A DNA stretch of 58,326 bases from NCBI GenBank assembly GCA_002332615.1, contig DDAL01000018.1, positions 6,660-64,985 of the forward strand. The letters run 5' to 3'. This DNA is from Sphingobacteriaceae bacterium UBA2059. Lineage in GTDB: Bacteria > Bacteroidota > Bacteroidia > Sphingobacteriales > Sphingobacteriaceae. A program made the position numbers and the translations under genes. Position 1 is the stretch's first letter. Each line of letters begins with the position of its first letter. This document shows positions 16,938 through 24,597 of the stretch, one piece after another. The notes below the pieces were generated by a model. That model worked only from the letters and a program-made list of their open reading frames with translations, did not search any database and was not told the DNA's origin.

Positions 16938-18341
16938 TTATATGTGAATGGCGCGGTTATCTGTTGCTGCCATCGCAGCTTCTTTAAACGCTTCGGTATA
17001 AGTGGGGTGAGCATGGCTGATTCGGGCTATATCTTCGGCCGATGCGCGGAATTCCATAGCCACTACCGCTTCGGCAATAACATCTGCCGCCCGGGGTCCG
17101 ATGATGTGGACGCCCAAAAGTTCATCGGTTTCTGCATCGGCAAGTACTTTAGCTACGCCATCCGTATCCATGCTTGCCCGGGCTCTTCCACTTGCTTTAA
17201 AAGGGAAAGACCCTGTTTTATACTTCCTGCCCTGTTCTTTTAACTGCTCCTCGGTGTATCCAACTGAAGCTACTTCGGGCCATGTATAAACCACTGAAGG
17301 AATAAGATGATAGTTAATATGCGGTTTCTGCCCTGCAATAGTTTCTGCAACAAAAACACCTTCTTCCTCGGCTTTGTGGGCCAGCATCGCTCCTTTTACA
17401 ACGTCGCCAATTGCATAGACGCCGGGCACTTTGGTTTCCAGGTGCTCATTTACAGGGATCTTTTTGCCTTTTTCTTCAAGCTCAATACCTATCTTGTCGA
17501 GCCCCAGGCCTTCAGTATATGCCGTACGACCGACAGATACTATGCAGTAGTCGCCTTCAATGCTCAGCTCTTCGCCCGAAGCATTGTTTGCTTTCACGGT
17601 CACTTTCTTACCATTGTTGACAGCTCCGGTAACTTTGTGGCTAAGAAGAAATGTAAAGTCAAGCTTTTCCAGGCTTTTTTGCAGTTCTTTGCTCATGGTC
17701 CTGTCCATTGTTGAAATAATGGACTCAAAGAATTCTATGACCGTGACCTTAGAACCAAGACGTGCATAAACAGAGCCCAGCTCAAGGCCTATCACTCCAC
17801 CGCCGATAACGATGAGATGCTTTGGAATTTCTTTTAAACTAAGGGCTTCGGTTGATGTAATGATACGTTGTTTATCAAGCGGAAGGAAAGGCAGTAAAGA
17901 TGGTTTGGATCCGGTGGCTATGATTATCTTACCGGATTTAAGGGACTCTACAGTGCCGTCTTCTTTTTTTATCTCAATGGTGTTCTTATCCTTAAAAGAA
18001 GCAAAGCCCTGATGGGTGGCTATTTTATTCTTCTTCATAAGGTAAGCTATTCCGGCGGTGTTTTCTTTTACAACCTGATCCTTGCGGGCAATCATCTGAT
18101 CAAGATCAGGCTTAAGTCCTTTAACAGCGATACCATGAGTTTTGAAGGTATGAGCTGCATTATGATAGTGCTCTGTCGAATCGAGAAGGGCTTTTGAAGG
18201 GATACATCCTACATTGAGACAAGTACCTCCGAAGGTATTATATTTTTCAACAATAGCTGTTTTGAGCCCGAGCTGTGCACAGCGAATAGCCGCCACATAA
18301 CCTCCGGGACCGCTGCCGATTACTGTTACATCGTATTGCAT
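16938..18341 (-). CDS. lpdA: Dihydrolipoyl dehydrogenase (E3)
   Basis: The FAD-dependent E3 subunit reoxidises dihydrolipoamide in 2-oxoacid dehydrogenase complexes and in glycine cleavage. The 467 residues include the N-terminal dinucleotide fold (V-I-G-S-G-P-G-G-Y), the redox disulfide C41-x4-C46 in G-G-T-C-L-N-V-G-C-I-P, and the NAD fold (G-G-G-V-I-G-L-E). The C-terminal catalytic base lies in H-A-H-P-T. It is a single gene about 11 kb from sucAB, whose complex it likely serves. A TAACTTTG promoter element lies 20 bases upstream of the start. Confidence 0.97.
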   Translation of the reverse strand: MQYDVTVIGSGPGGYVAAIRCAQLGLKTAIVEKYNTFGGTCLNVGCIPSKALLDSTEHYHNAAHTFKTHGIAVKGLKPDLDQMIARKDQVVKENTAGIAYLMKKNKIATHQGFASFKDKNTIEIKKEDGTVESLKSGKIIIATGSKPSLLPFLPLDKQRIITSTEALSLKEIPKHLIVIGGGVIGLELGSVYARLGSKVTVIEFFESIISTMDRTMSKELQKSLEKLDFTFLLSHKVTGAVNNGKKVTVKANNASGEELSIEGDYCIVSVGRTAYTEGLGLDKIGIELEEKGKKIPVNEHLETKVPGVYAIGDVVKGAMLAHKAEEEGVFVAETIAGQKPHINYHLIPSVVYTWPEVASVGYTEEQLKEQGRKYKTGSFPFKASGRARASMDTDGVAKVLADAETDELLGVHIIGPRAADVIAEAVVAMEFRASAEDIARISHAHPTYTEAFKEAAMAATDNRAIHI

Positions 18342-18360
18342 AATGAGTTTAGTTTGTGCT

Positions 18361-18368
18361 CAAAGTTA
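18361..18368 (-). promoter_or_regulatory. lpdA -7 promoter element
   Basis: The minus strand reads TAACTTTG, an exact TAnnTTTG match, placing the start site a few bases to about 13 bases before the lpdA ATG. No obvious -33 box was found. Confidence 0.5.
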
Positions 18369-18391
18369 GGTATCTTATTGGGAAACAGGAA

Positions 18392-19552
18392 TTAAATATC
18401 ATGATGGCGCCTGAACTCGATCGTTCTGTCAAAGAGGTAGCGATAGGTAGTATGGGTTTTATAGACTTCAGCTTCTATCTGCTCTGCAACACTCATCATC
18501 CGGGGGTTAAAATCGCCAATCCAGTTCATCTGTATATACCGATACGATGAATGTTTTTTGAGATACTCTTCGGCAGCTACAATCATCGCTACTTCCAGAC
18601 CTTTCTTTTGAAACGATGGGATCATTCCAAAAATAAGTCCGTACATCGTCTTACAACTTCCTGTAAGCTTGTTGTATAGGAGCCTGAGCTTGGTAGCGAT
18701 TGTAGGTTTTCCATTTGCATACCGCACCAGGAGTTCGTTAAGCTCGGGGATACACAGGAAAAAGCCGACAGGCTGATCACGGTAGTAGGTAAACCAGGCT
18801 ATCTTCTCGTCGATCACTGGCTTTAATGTATCAAAGAGGTCGTGAACATCAGCCTTGCTCATGCTGGACACCCCTTCATGATTAATCCACGCTTCGTTAT
18901 ATACCTGGTGAAAATCGTCTATATATTTTTGAATCCTGTTAATCTCAATAGTTTTAAACGAATAATCACTATTGCGACGTATCCTGTCGGCTATTTTGTA
19001 GTAAATATCTTTGAGCGGTCGACTAATGGTCCGAAGGTAGGTGTACTGCTTAAAGAATACCTTAAAGCCATACTCTTCAAAAAAATTCCGGTACCAGGGT
19101 GGGTTATAATTGCTGCAATAACAAGGAGGATGAAAACCGTCAACCAGCAGTCCCCACCATCGCTCCCTGCTCCCAAGGTTTACAGGTCCGTTCATGGCTT
19201 CCATTCCCTGCTCTTTAAGCCAGGTTCTAGCTGTGTCAAAAAGTTTAAAAGCAGCCTCTTTATTGTTGATACATTCAAAAAAACCTATTCCTCCTGTGGG
19301 CTGCTCGTATATAGAACTTGTAGATGCATTGACAAATGCTGCAATGCGGCCTATTACTTTGTCATCATCATCATACAACAACCATCGAGCAGTTGTATCA
19401 TCATTGCAGTATTTATTGGTTTTAGAATGAAACACGCCTTCCACATCAGCATCAAGAGGTCTTATGTAGTTCGGATCATCTTTGTATAATTCGACAGGAA
19501 AAAGTATAAACCGTTTAGCTTGTTCGGCATTGGTGACTTCAGATAGTTTCAT
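18392..19552 (-). CDS. GNAT-fold acyltransferase of the bacterial ceramide synthase/YghO family
   Basis: A 386-residue cytosolic protein. It begins with F-I-L-F-P-V-E-L-Y-K-D-D-P-N-Y-I-R-P-L (about 16-34), then V-I-G-R-I-A-A-F-V-N, G-G-I-G-F-F-E-C, M-N-G-P-V-N-L-G-S-R-E-R-W-W-G-L-L-V-D-G-F and Y-N-P-P-W-Y. I recognise this order from the BcerS-like/YghO group of double-GNAT proteins. A Caulobacter member is reported as bacterial ceramide synthase, N-acylating a sphingoid base. Sphingobacteriales make sphingolipids, so that role fits, but many family members are uncharacterised. It is a single gene next to lpdA on the same strand, with its own TAACTTTG element. Confidence 0.68.
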   Translation of the reverse strand: MKLSEVTNAEQAKRFILFPVELYKDDPNYIRPLDADVEGVFHSKTNKYCNDDTTARWLLYDDDDKVIGRIAAFVNASTSSIYEQPTGGIGFFECINNKEAAFKLFDTARTWLKEQGMEAMNGPVNLGSRERWWGLLVDGFHPPCYCSNYNPPWYRNFFEEYGFKVFFKQYTYLRTISRPLKDIYYKIADRIRRNSDYSFKTIEINRIQKYIDDFHQVYNEAWINHEGVSSMSKADVHDLFDTLKPVIDEKIAWFTYYRDQPVGFFLCIPELNELLVRYANGKPTIATKLRLLYNKLTGSCKTMYGLIFGMIPSFQKKGLEVAMIVAAEEYLKKHSSYRYIQMNWIGDFNPRMMSVAEQIEAEVYKTHTTYRYLFDRTIEFRRHHDI

Positions 19553-19568
19553 CCGCTATGTTTACATC

Positions 19569-19576
19569 CAAAGTTA
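19569..19576 (-). promoter_or_regulatory. -7 promoter element for the acyltransferase gene
   Basis: The minus strand reads TAACTTTG, an exact match to TAnnTTTG, 17 bases before the ATG. The -33 box is not evident. Confidence 0.5.
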
Positions 19577-19718
19577 ATTAACCTCTTTAAACATCGCATG
19601 GTTTTTACGAATTCGCTTTTAGTATTTCACCTTATATTATCAGGCATGGCACTGCATCTGCTACAAGGACCAGAATACAAGTGATAGTCTTCTACCCCTG
19701 CGGCAAAATACTCGGCTG

Positions 19719-20294
19719 CTAATGCATATTGATGTACGCATCACCCCCCTTATCAGCAGCATGCACTGTAATAGCTACGCATCTTTTGCTAAGGCTGTCA
19801 ACATCAAACACGATGCCTCTTGCCGAGTCAGAAAAAACCAGCAGGCCTTTGTCCCGGGCTGCTCTGTCTTTGACTTGTTTTAATCTATACTTAACTTCCA
19901 GCTCAGCCAGTTCAGTACCGCATGAAAATCCATCCGCCGTCCTGAATGAGGGAGAACTCACCATAATCCTTTTTATGCGGTTTAAGTCATCTACACCCAT
20001 ATTTCGACCGGCAAAAATGACTGTCCGGTACTTTTCATTACCCTGGTACCAGACCATCAGTGAGCTTCCCATCGCAGCGTTTACCGAGTCCGGACGACCC
20101 ATTTTTGCAACCGCGCTATCGACAGGCATGCCTATAGTAAGTAAACCTATCCCTTCACCCGGGCTAATCCGCTGTTCAGACTTTGGTCCCACTGCGGCGG
20201 CTACATCTTCCCCACCTCCGCTTGTCCTGCCCGCAGGATTCGTACATGCATAAAATAGAGACAAGCTGATCAGCATTGAAACAATATTTCTCAT
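19719..20294 (-). CDS. Putative lipoprotein, unknown function
   Basis: A 191-residue protein with a type II signal (M-R-N-I-V-S-M-L-I-S-L-S-L-F-Y-A-C; lipid Cys at 17). The segment G-I-G-L-L-T-I-G-M-P-V-D-S-A-V-A-K-M-G-R-P-D-S resembles the N-terminal turn of BamE/SmpA-like small lipoproteins (I-x-x-G-M-x-x-x-x-V-x-x-x-L-G-x-P). The rest matches nothing I know. It is divergent from the copper-type cluster across a 319-base gap, with no close partner on its own strand. Confidence 0.6.
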   Translation of the reverse strand: MRNIVSMLISLSLFYACTNPAGRTSGGGEDVAAAVGPKSEQRISPGEGIGLLTIGMPVDSAVAKMGRPDSVNAAMGSSLMVWYQGNEKYRTVIFAGRNMGVDDLNRIKRIMVSSPSFRTADGFSCGTELAELEVKYRLKQVKDRAARDKGLLVFSDSARGIVFDVDSLSKRCVAITVHAADKGGDAYINMH

Positions 20295-20613
20295 ACAAGA
20301 ACAATTAATGTGATTATATAACCCTTAAAAAAGGATTTTGTTACTCATTGAGCGCCCGTCCGGGGAAAAAGATACAACATAAAAAGGCGAGTGTTGTAAG
20401 GCTGGGCGTTGCAGGTTATCTCCTCTTTTTAATGCTCAGGGAGGTGATCCCAGCTGATGGCGGCTCGATATGAACATGCGCTTCTAATCCTCCGCTTAAT
20501 TCTGTTTTTCACCGGCGAATCGTTTCGCGGATTCTGAAATTACAACAATCAGACACTACGCTACCGTTAGTTGGCGCTAAAGCGCTTTAAAAGAATCGTT
20601 TTAAAGCCTAACT
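20295..20613. other. 319-base divergent intergenic region
   Basis: No gene is visible here. The left part has a short hairpin (GGGAggtgaTCCC near 20440). The right end holds the dyad at 20585-20606 and an adjoining GCGCTAAAGCGC palindrome, followed by TAACTTTG (20609-20616). It is the likely control region of the downstream cluster. Confidence 0.5.
20585..20606. promoter_or_regulatory. Operator-like dyad upstream of the copper-type cluster
   Basis: CTTTAAAA (20585-20592) and TTTTAAAG (20599-20606) are perfect inverted repeats around GAATCG. The dyad touches the -7-like element TAACTTTG (20609-20616). The spacing suits a dimeric repressor blocking the promoter. The regulator is not encoded in the window. 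Confidence 0.4.
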
Positions 20614-20622
20614 TTGCACCTG

Positions 20623-21000
20623 TTGAAAGCACTTATATCCATATTACTGATAGCCGCATTTGTTGTGCAGTGTACCAGCCAGGTATTGATCGCAGCTGCT
20701 TTCAAAATCAATCAGGAGTATATTGCATCCAACCTTTGCGTGAATCGGTTTGAAGCGAAATCATCGTGTAAAGGGTCCTGCTTTCTTAAAAAGCAACTGC
20801 TTAAAGACAAGGAACAACAGGAAAAGCTGCCTGATTTAAAAACTAAGGAAGTAAACCTTTACTGCCTGGACAACATGTCTGAGCCGGCCGGACAAACGGC
20901 CTATGTGCGCAACGGGACCTCTTACCCCATTTTTAATACGTCATTTTACACATCCAGCTTTCTGCTATCCATCTTCCATCCGCCCGATCAGGCAGTCTGA
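20623..21000 (+). CDS. Small C-x9-C-x3-C protein, first copy
   Basis: A protein of about 125 residues with one N-terminal hydrophobic segment. There is no ATG: an in-frame stop at 20602 leaves TTG codons at 20614 or 20623. The latter gives MKALISILLIAAFVVQC, which lines up with the signal of the second copy, so I prefer it. The core has N-L-C, nine residues, C-K-G-S-C, then F-L-K-K-Q-L. The three-Cys pattern is repeated exactly in the second copy near 24.3 kb. A membrane-anchored or periplasmic metal-binding role (copper) is inferred from the neighbours: a YtkA-like lipoprotein, an OprC-like receptor and MbnPH. A 230-base gap follows before the lipoprotein gene. Confidence 0.7.
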   Translation: MKALISILLIAAFVVQCTSQVLIAAAFKINQEYIASNLCVNRFEAKSSCKGSCFLKKQLLKDKEQQEKLPDLKTKEVNLYCLDNMSEPAGQTAYVRNGTSYPIFNTSFYTSSFLLSIFHPPDQAV

Positions 21001-21228
21001 TAACAAATTTATTACGATGTGGTTCGCAGCCTCCGGCTGTGAGCTTTCACTGAATTTGACCGCTTGAGAATATAGTATCTTCTATTCTAAACCGGCTAAC
21101 TGATCGCTATTGGAGAGTATCAGGCGGGGTAAGCATATCCTCGACCTGTTATGCCCTGACAAGCAGCCACTTACTGCAATGAATAGCGGACTACACCTAT
21201 ACAAGCCGTTTAAAATAAAATCTTGATA

Positions 21229-22158
21229 ATGATGAAAAAGCTCATTCTCTATCTCTGTACGTTGTGCTTATCTGCCATCTCCTGCACAAAAGATAAAACA
21301 GATTACAAAGCGGAAATAGATACTGCGGTTATCGAACATACCGAATTTAAAGAAGCGGTGAGCATCCGGAAGGATGGTTACCTGATCAGTATTGAATCTT
21401 TGAACGGAACTTTCTATAAAGGATATAACGAGCTCCGGTTGAAGATTAAAGATAGCCAGACCAAGCAGAAAGCTGACGTTTCTGCTGTAACATTTATCGC
21501 CATAATGGAAAACAAGGACGGAACAAAGAGCTCTTGTCCTCATCGGTACAGTCTGCTTCATAAAGCCGAAGCAGACTACTTTTCCGGATATTCAGTGTTT
21601 ACAGATCAAAACAGCCCTGAAGCAAGCTGGAACTTTTATATTACTTTTAGTGCAGGCAATAAAAATTACTCTGTAAAACAAGCTGTTTCTGTTCAGCAGC
21701 AAACCAACAAAAACCTAAATATGACTGCCTTTACAGGCAACGATGGAGAACGGTATTTTATCGCCCTGGTATCGCCGCAGAAGCCTAAAGTTGCTGAAAA
21801 TGAGTTGATTGCTGGGGTATACAAATTGAACAAGCCAAAAGATCCTCCTTTGGGCTCGTTTCCGGACCCGTCGCAGTTTTTATACACCGAAGTAACCGGT
21901 TATACTTTGCAATTAGACCCTCGTATGCCGGAGCCTTCCATGGGCAATCATTCATCCCCCAACAACAAATACCTGACACAGGAGAGCGATGGGCTTTATC
22001 ATGGCGTTGTTAATTATACGATGACAGGAAACTGGACGCTGAATTTCATCCTGCTCAACTCAGAGGGGAAAATTTTGAAAGGAACGGTGGTGCCGAAGGA
22101 TTTTACACCTGGGGCAGAGGGCACGAAAAGCGAGTTATTTATAGATATTTTATTCTGA
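21229..22158 (+). CDS. YtkA-like domain lipoprotein, probable copper-handling
   Basis: A 309-residue lipoprotein (lipid Cys at about 19 in L-S-A-I-S-C). Starts at ATG 21229 or 21232; a TTG six bases earlier is unlikely. Two immunoglobulin-like YtkA-type domains are apparent, about 45-150 and 190-300. The second carries the family turn M-P-E-P-S-M-G-N-H-S-S-P-N-N and later G-V-V-N-Y-T-M-T-G-N-W-T-L-N-F. In related domains the M-x-x-M-x-x-H motif is suited to binding Cu(I) or Cu(II). The gene ends 5 bases before the TonB receptor start, so they are surely cotranscribed. It may be the surface-exposed partner of that receptor. The function is inferred. Confidence 0.72.
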   Translation: MMKKLILYLCTLCLSAISCTKDKTDYKAEIDTAVIEHTEFKEAVSIRKDGYLISIESLNGTFYKGYNELRLKIKDSQTKQKADVSAVTFIAIMENKDGTKSSCPHRYSLLHKAEADYFSGYSVFTDQNSPEASWNFYITFSAGNKNYSVKQAVSVQQQTNKNLNMTAFTGNDGERYFIALVSPQKPKVAENELIAGVYKLNKPKDPPLGSFPDPSQFLYTEVTGYTLQLDPRMPEPSMGNHSSPNNKYLTQESDGLYHGVVNYTMTGNWTLNFILLNSEGKILKGTVVPKDFTPGAEGTKSELFIDILF

Positions 22159-22163
22159 GGTTT

Positions 22164-24140
22164 ATGAAGAAGCTGCTGATTATTCTGTGGATTACTTTTA
22201 ATGCAACAACCATAAACGCCCAGCAAATCGACACCGTAAAAGTGCTTGATGAAGTAAAAATTACGGCCGCTGCCAGGAAGAAAGTTGAAACTGAACTAAA
22301 GATGGCAGTAACGGTTGATGAGTTTTTAGCGTCCTCGGGCGCTATCAGTTTCGTAAAAAGAGGAGCATACGCCTGGGAACCTTTGCTAAATAATATGAGC
22401 AGCGAACGTTCTGCCGTCACCATTGACGGCATGCATATTTTTGGCGCCTGTACTGATAAAATGGATCCGGTTACCTCTTACCTTGAAAGCAATAACCTTT
22501 CGGCCATAGACATCAAGTCCGGACAAGAAGGAAGCTTGCATGGGGCAACCATTGCCGGCAGCATTGATCTGATACGCAAAAACACACCTTTTGGTCTTCA
22601 GAAGAAATTAGGCGGCACCTATCAGACAGGCTTTGAAGTCAATAACAATCAGTTTTCTAACCTAGGGAACCTCTCCTATTCCAGCGGCAAATTTGTCGCC
22701 GATGCGAGCATTGCCTTTCGAAAAGCGCGGAATTATGATGATGGTAACAAGAATGAAGTAAATCACTCGCAATACAACAAGTTCAACAGCTCTGTGGGCA
22801 TGGCTTATAAAACCGGTCCGCTGTCTTCCTTAAGAATTGACGCCATTTTTGATATGGCAAAAGATGTGGGCTTTCCGGCACTACCTATGGACCTATCGCT
22901 TTCAAGAGCGCTTATAACTTCGGCCTCCTATAAACACTTATTTCAAAATGGGATACTGAGAGTTTTAGACACCAAAGTGTATTTCAACACAATTGAGCAC
23001 TATATGGACGACACCAAACGCCCTGAAAACCTGGTGCATATGGATATGCCGGGATGGAGCACCACCTACGGTTTGGTTTCCAAAGCCAGTTTGAAGCGCG
23101 GCGATTACAATGCAGAAGTTCAGCTAAACGCTTACCAGAATCTCTCCATCGCAGAAATGCGCATGTATCCGCAAGATCGCAGCAAGCGCACCATGTTTGC
23201 CTATAGCTGGCCTTGGGTAACCACACGGTATGCCAGTTTTGCAGTAAGTAATTCCTGGGACCTTTCTGAAAGAAGCCATTTAAACCTTGGAGGATCTATG
23301 GGCTGGAATTATAACCGTTCCCGGTACTCAGAGTTCAACCAAATCTTTCATCCGGGAACTCCGGCCGAAAAGAACAGGATTCTGGTCGGGCTGCACGCAG
23401 GCTATCACTTAAACATAAGCGGGTTCAGCGTCTCAATAGGAACAGGATATGGACAACGAGCACCTTCGGTTTCCGAAGCATACGGCTACTACATGTACAA
23501 TAGCTTCGACCGCTATGATTACATAGGCAACCCCTCCCTGAAGAACGAAATCTCCTACGAAGCCAACGCTGCCGCAGGGTTTAAAAATGAAAAGATCGGT
23601 ATAGAGGCAAAAGTTAATTATTTCCGCATCCAGAATTATATTATAGGGAAAGTTCTGAACCTTGGAAGCCCTATGAACTATCAGTCAATAGGTGTAAAGG
23701 GATACACCTCATTGAAGCATGCGCAACTCATCAATACAACGCTTAACGCCAACTACAATATACTGCCGCATGTACACTGGAAAGGAGCTCTGGCCTATGC
23801 ACGGGCAACAGACGATAAGGACGGGAATCTACCCTTTATCCGCCCCCTCACTTATCAAACATCTCTTCATTTAATGCATAAACAACTAGGTTTCCAAACA
23901 TCGTTTACCGGCGATCTAGCCCAGCGCAATTTCAGCCCTGAATACGGCGAAGATAAAACTCCGGCTTATCTTGTCTGGAACCTTTCTGCCGATTATAAGT
24001 TCAAGACAAAAAACTGCGAAACCACCTTACAGGTGGGTGCTGAAAATCTATTGAACGAGTATTACAGCACCTATGCCGACTGGGGAAACATCCCTCGGAT
24101 GGGCCGAAATATTTTCGCCGCTTTAAAACTGAGTTTTTAA
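22164..24140 (+). CDS. TonB-dependent receptor, OprC/NosA-like copper receptor candidate
   Basis: A 658-residue outer-membrane receptor with a signal peptide of 20 residues (ending N-A-Q), a plug domain to about 145 and a beta-barrel ending in F-A-A-L-K-L-S-F. It lacks a carboxypeptidase-like N-domain. In the plug, G-A-C-T-D-K-M-D-P-V (C96-x3-M100 with D-P) matches the C-x3-M-D-P motif of OprC/NosA, where Cys and Met bind copper. A barrel loop has V-H-M-D-M (H292, M293, M295), comparable with the H-x-M half of the OprC site, though spacing is not identical. Neighbours (YtkA-like lipoprotein, MbnP, MbnH, Cys-rich small proteins) support copper import. The ATG start is clear. Confidence 0.8.
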   Translation: MKKLLIILWITFNATTINAQQIDTVKVLDEVKITAAARKKVETELKMAVTVDEFLASSGAISFVKRGAYAWEPLLNNMSSERSAVTIDGMHIFGACTDKMDPVTSYLESNNLSAIDIKSGQEGSLHGATIAGSIDLIRKNTPFGLQKKLGGTYQTGFEVNNNQFSNLGNLSYSSGKFVADASIAFRKARNYDDGNKNEVNHSQYNKFNSSVGMAYKTGPLSSLRIDAIFDMAKDVGFPALPMDLSLSRALITSASYKHLFQNGILRVLDTKVYFNTIEHYMDDTKRPENLVHMDMPGWSTTYGLVSKASLKRGDYNAEVQLNAYQNLSIAEMRMYPQDRSKRTMFAYSWPWVTTRYASFAVSNSWDLSERSHLNLGGSMGWNYNRSRYSEFNQIFHPGTPAEKNRILVGLHAGYHLNISGFSVSIGTGYGQRAPSVSEAYGYYMYNSFDRYDYIGNPSLKNEISYEANAAAGFKNEKIGIEAKVNYFRIQNYIIGKVLNLGSPMNYQSIGVKGYTSLKHAQLINTTLNANYNILPHVHWKGALAYARATDDKDGNLPFIRPLTYQTSLHLMHKQLGFQTSFTGDLAQRNFSPEYGEDKTPAYLVWNLSADYKFKTKNCETTLQVGAENLLNEYYSTYADWGNIPRMGRNIFAALKLSF

Positions 24141-24142
24141 AA

Positions 24143-24510
24143 ATGAAGAAGGCCTTGAGTGCTCTATTGGTGATAGTATCGCTGCTGATCGTGTGTTTCG
24201 GCCAGCTATAATCATCCTATACTTCGAGCTCAACCGGCAAGCACTAGAACAAGTATACTGTATCAACAAAAACAAGCCCTGGATGCAATGTCACGGAATA
24301 TGCCATTTAAAAAAGCAGCTGCAGAAAACCAAAGGTTCAGAAGCAGACTCCAATAACATGTATCCCAGGATTGACCTTATTAATGTTTTAATATCTAAGT
24401 ATCAGTCAGGCCTGTTAACTACCGAAAGACGAAAAAAAAAGCCAGTCGACAAACATATTTTTTATAAACAACCGTGCAGAGAAACATGGATACCACCTCC
24501 TATTGTCTAA
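24143..24510 (+). pseudogene. Small C-x9-C-x3-C protein, second copy, frameshifted
   Basis: An ATG two bases after the receptor stop encodes MKKALSALLVIVSLLIVC-F-G-Q-L and then a TAA at 24209. The continuation in another frame (from 24208) reads I-I-I-L-Y-F-E-L-N-R, then V-Y-C, nine residues, C-H-G-I-C and H-L-K-K-Q-L, ending at 24510. Adding one base at about 24207 restores a protein of about 122 residues that lines up with the first copy throughout (Q-V-L-I-A-A-A-F versus Q-L-I-I-I-L-Y-F). So this is either a real one-base deletion or a sequencing error. A GTG at 24193 would give only a product without a signal peptide. Confidence 0.7.
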
Positions 24511-24597
24511 TCTGCTGTTAAAAGTTTATTCACGGAAAATCAGTCGCATAAAAACTCAACTAAATGAAAATCAAAATGAAAAAATTATATCAAATAC

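Noticed and set aside
20440..20470. GGGAGGTGATCCC resembles the complement of the 16S rRNA 3' end (GGATCACCTCC).
   Set aside because: Only about 11 bases match; the flanks do not continue as 16S sequence. It forms its own small hairpin and is probably coincidence.
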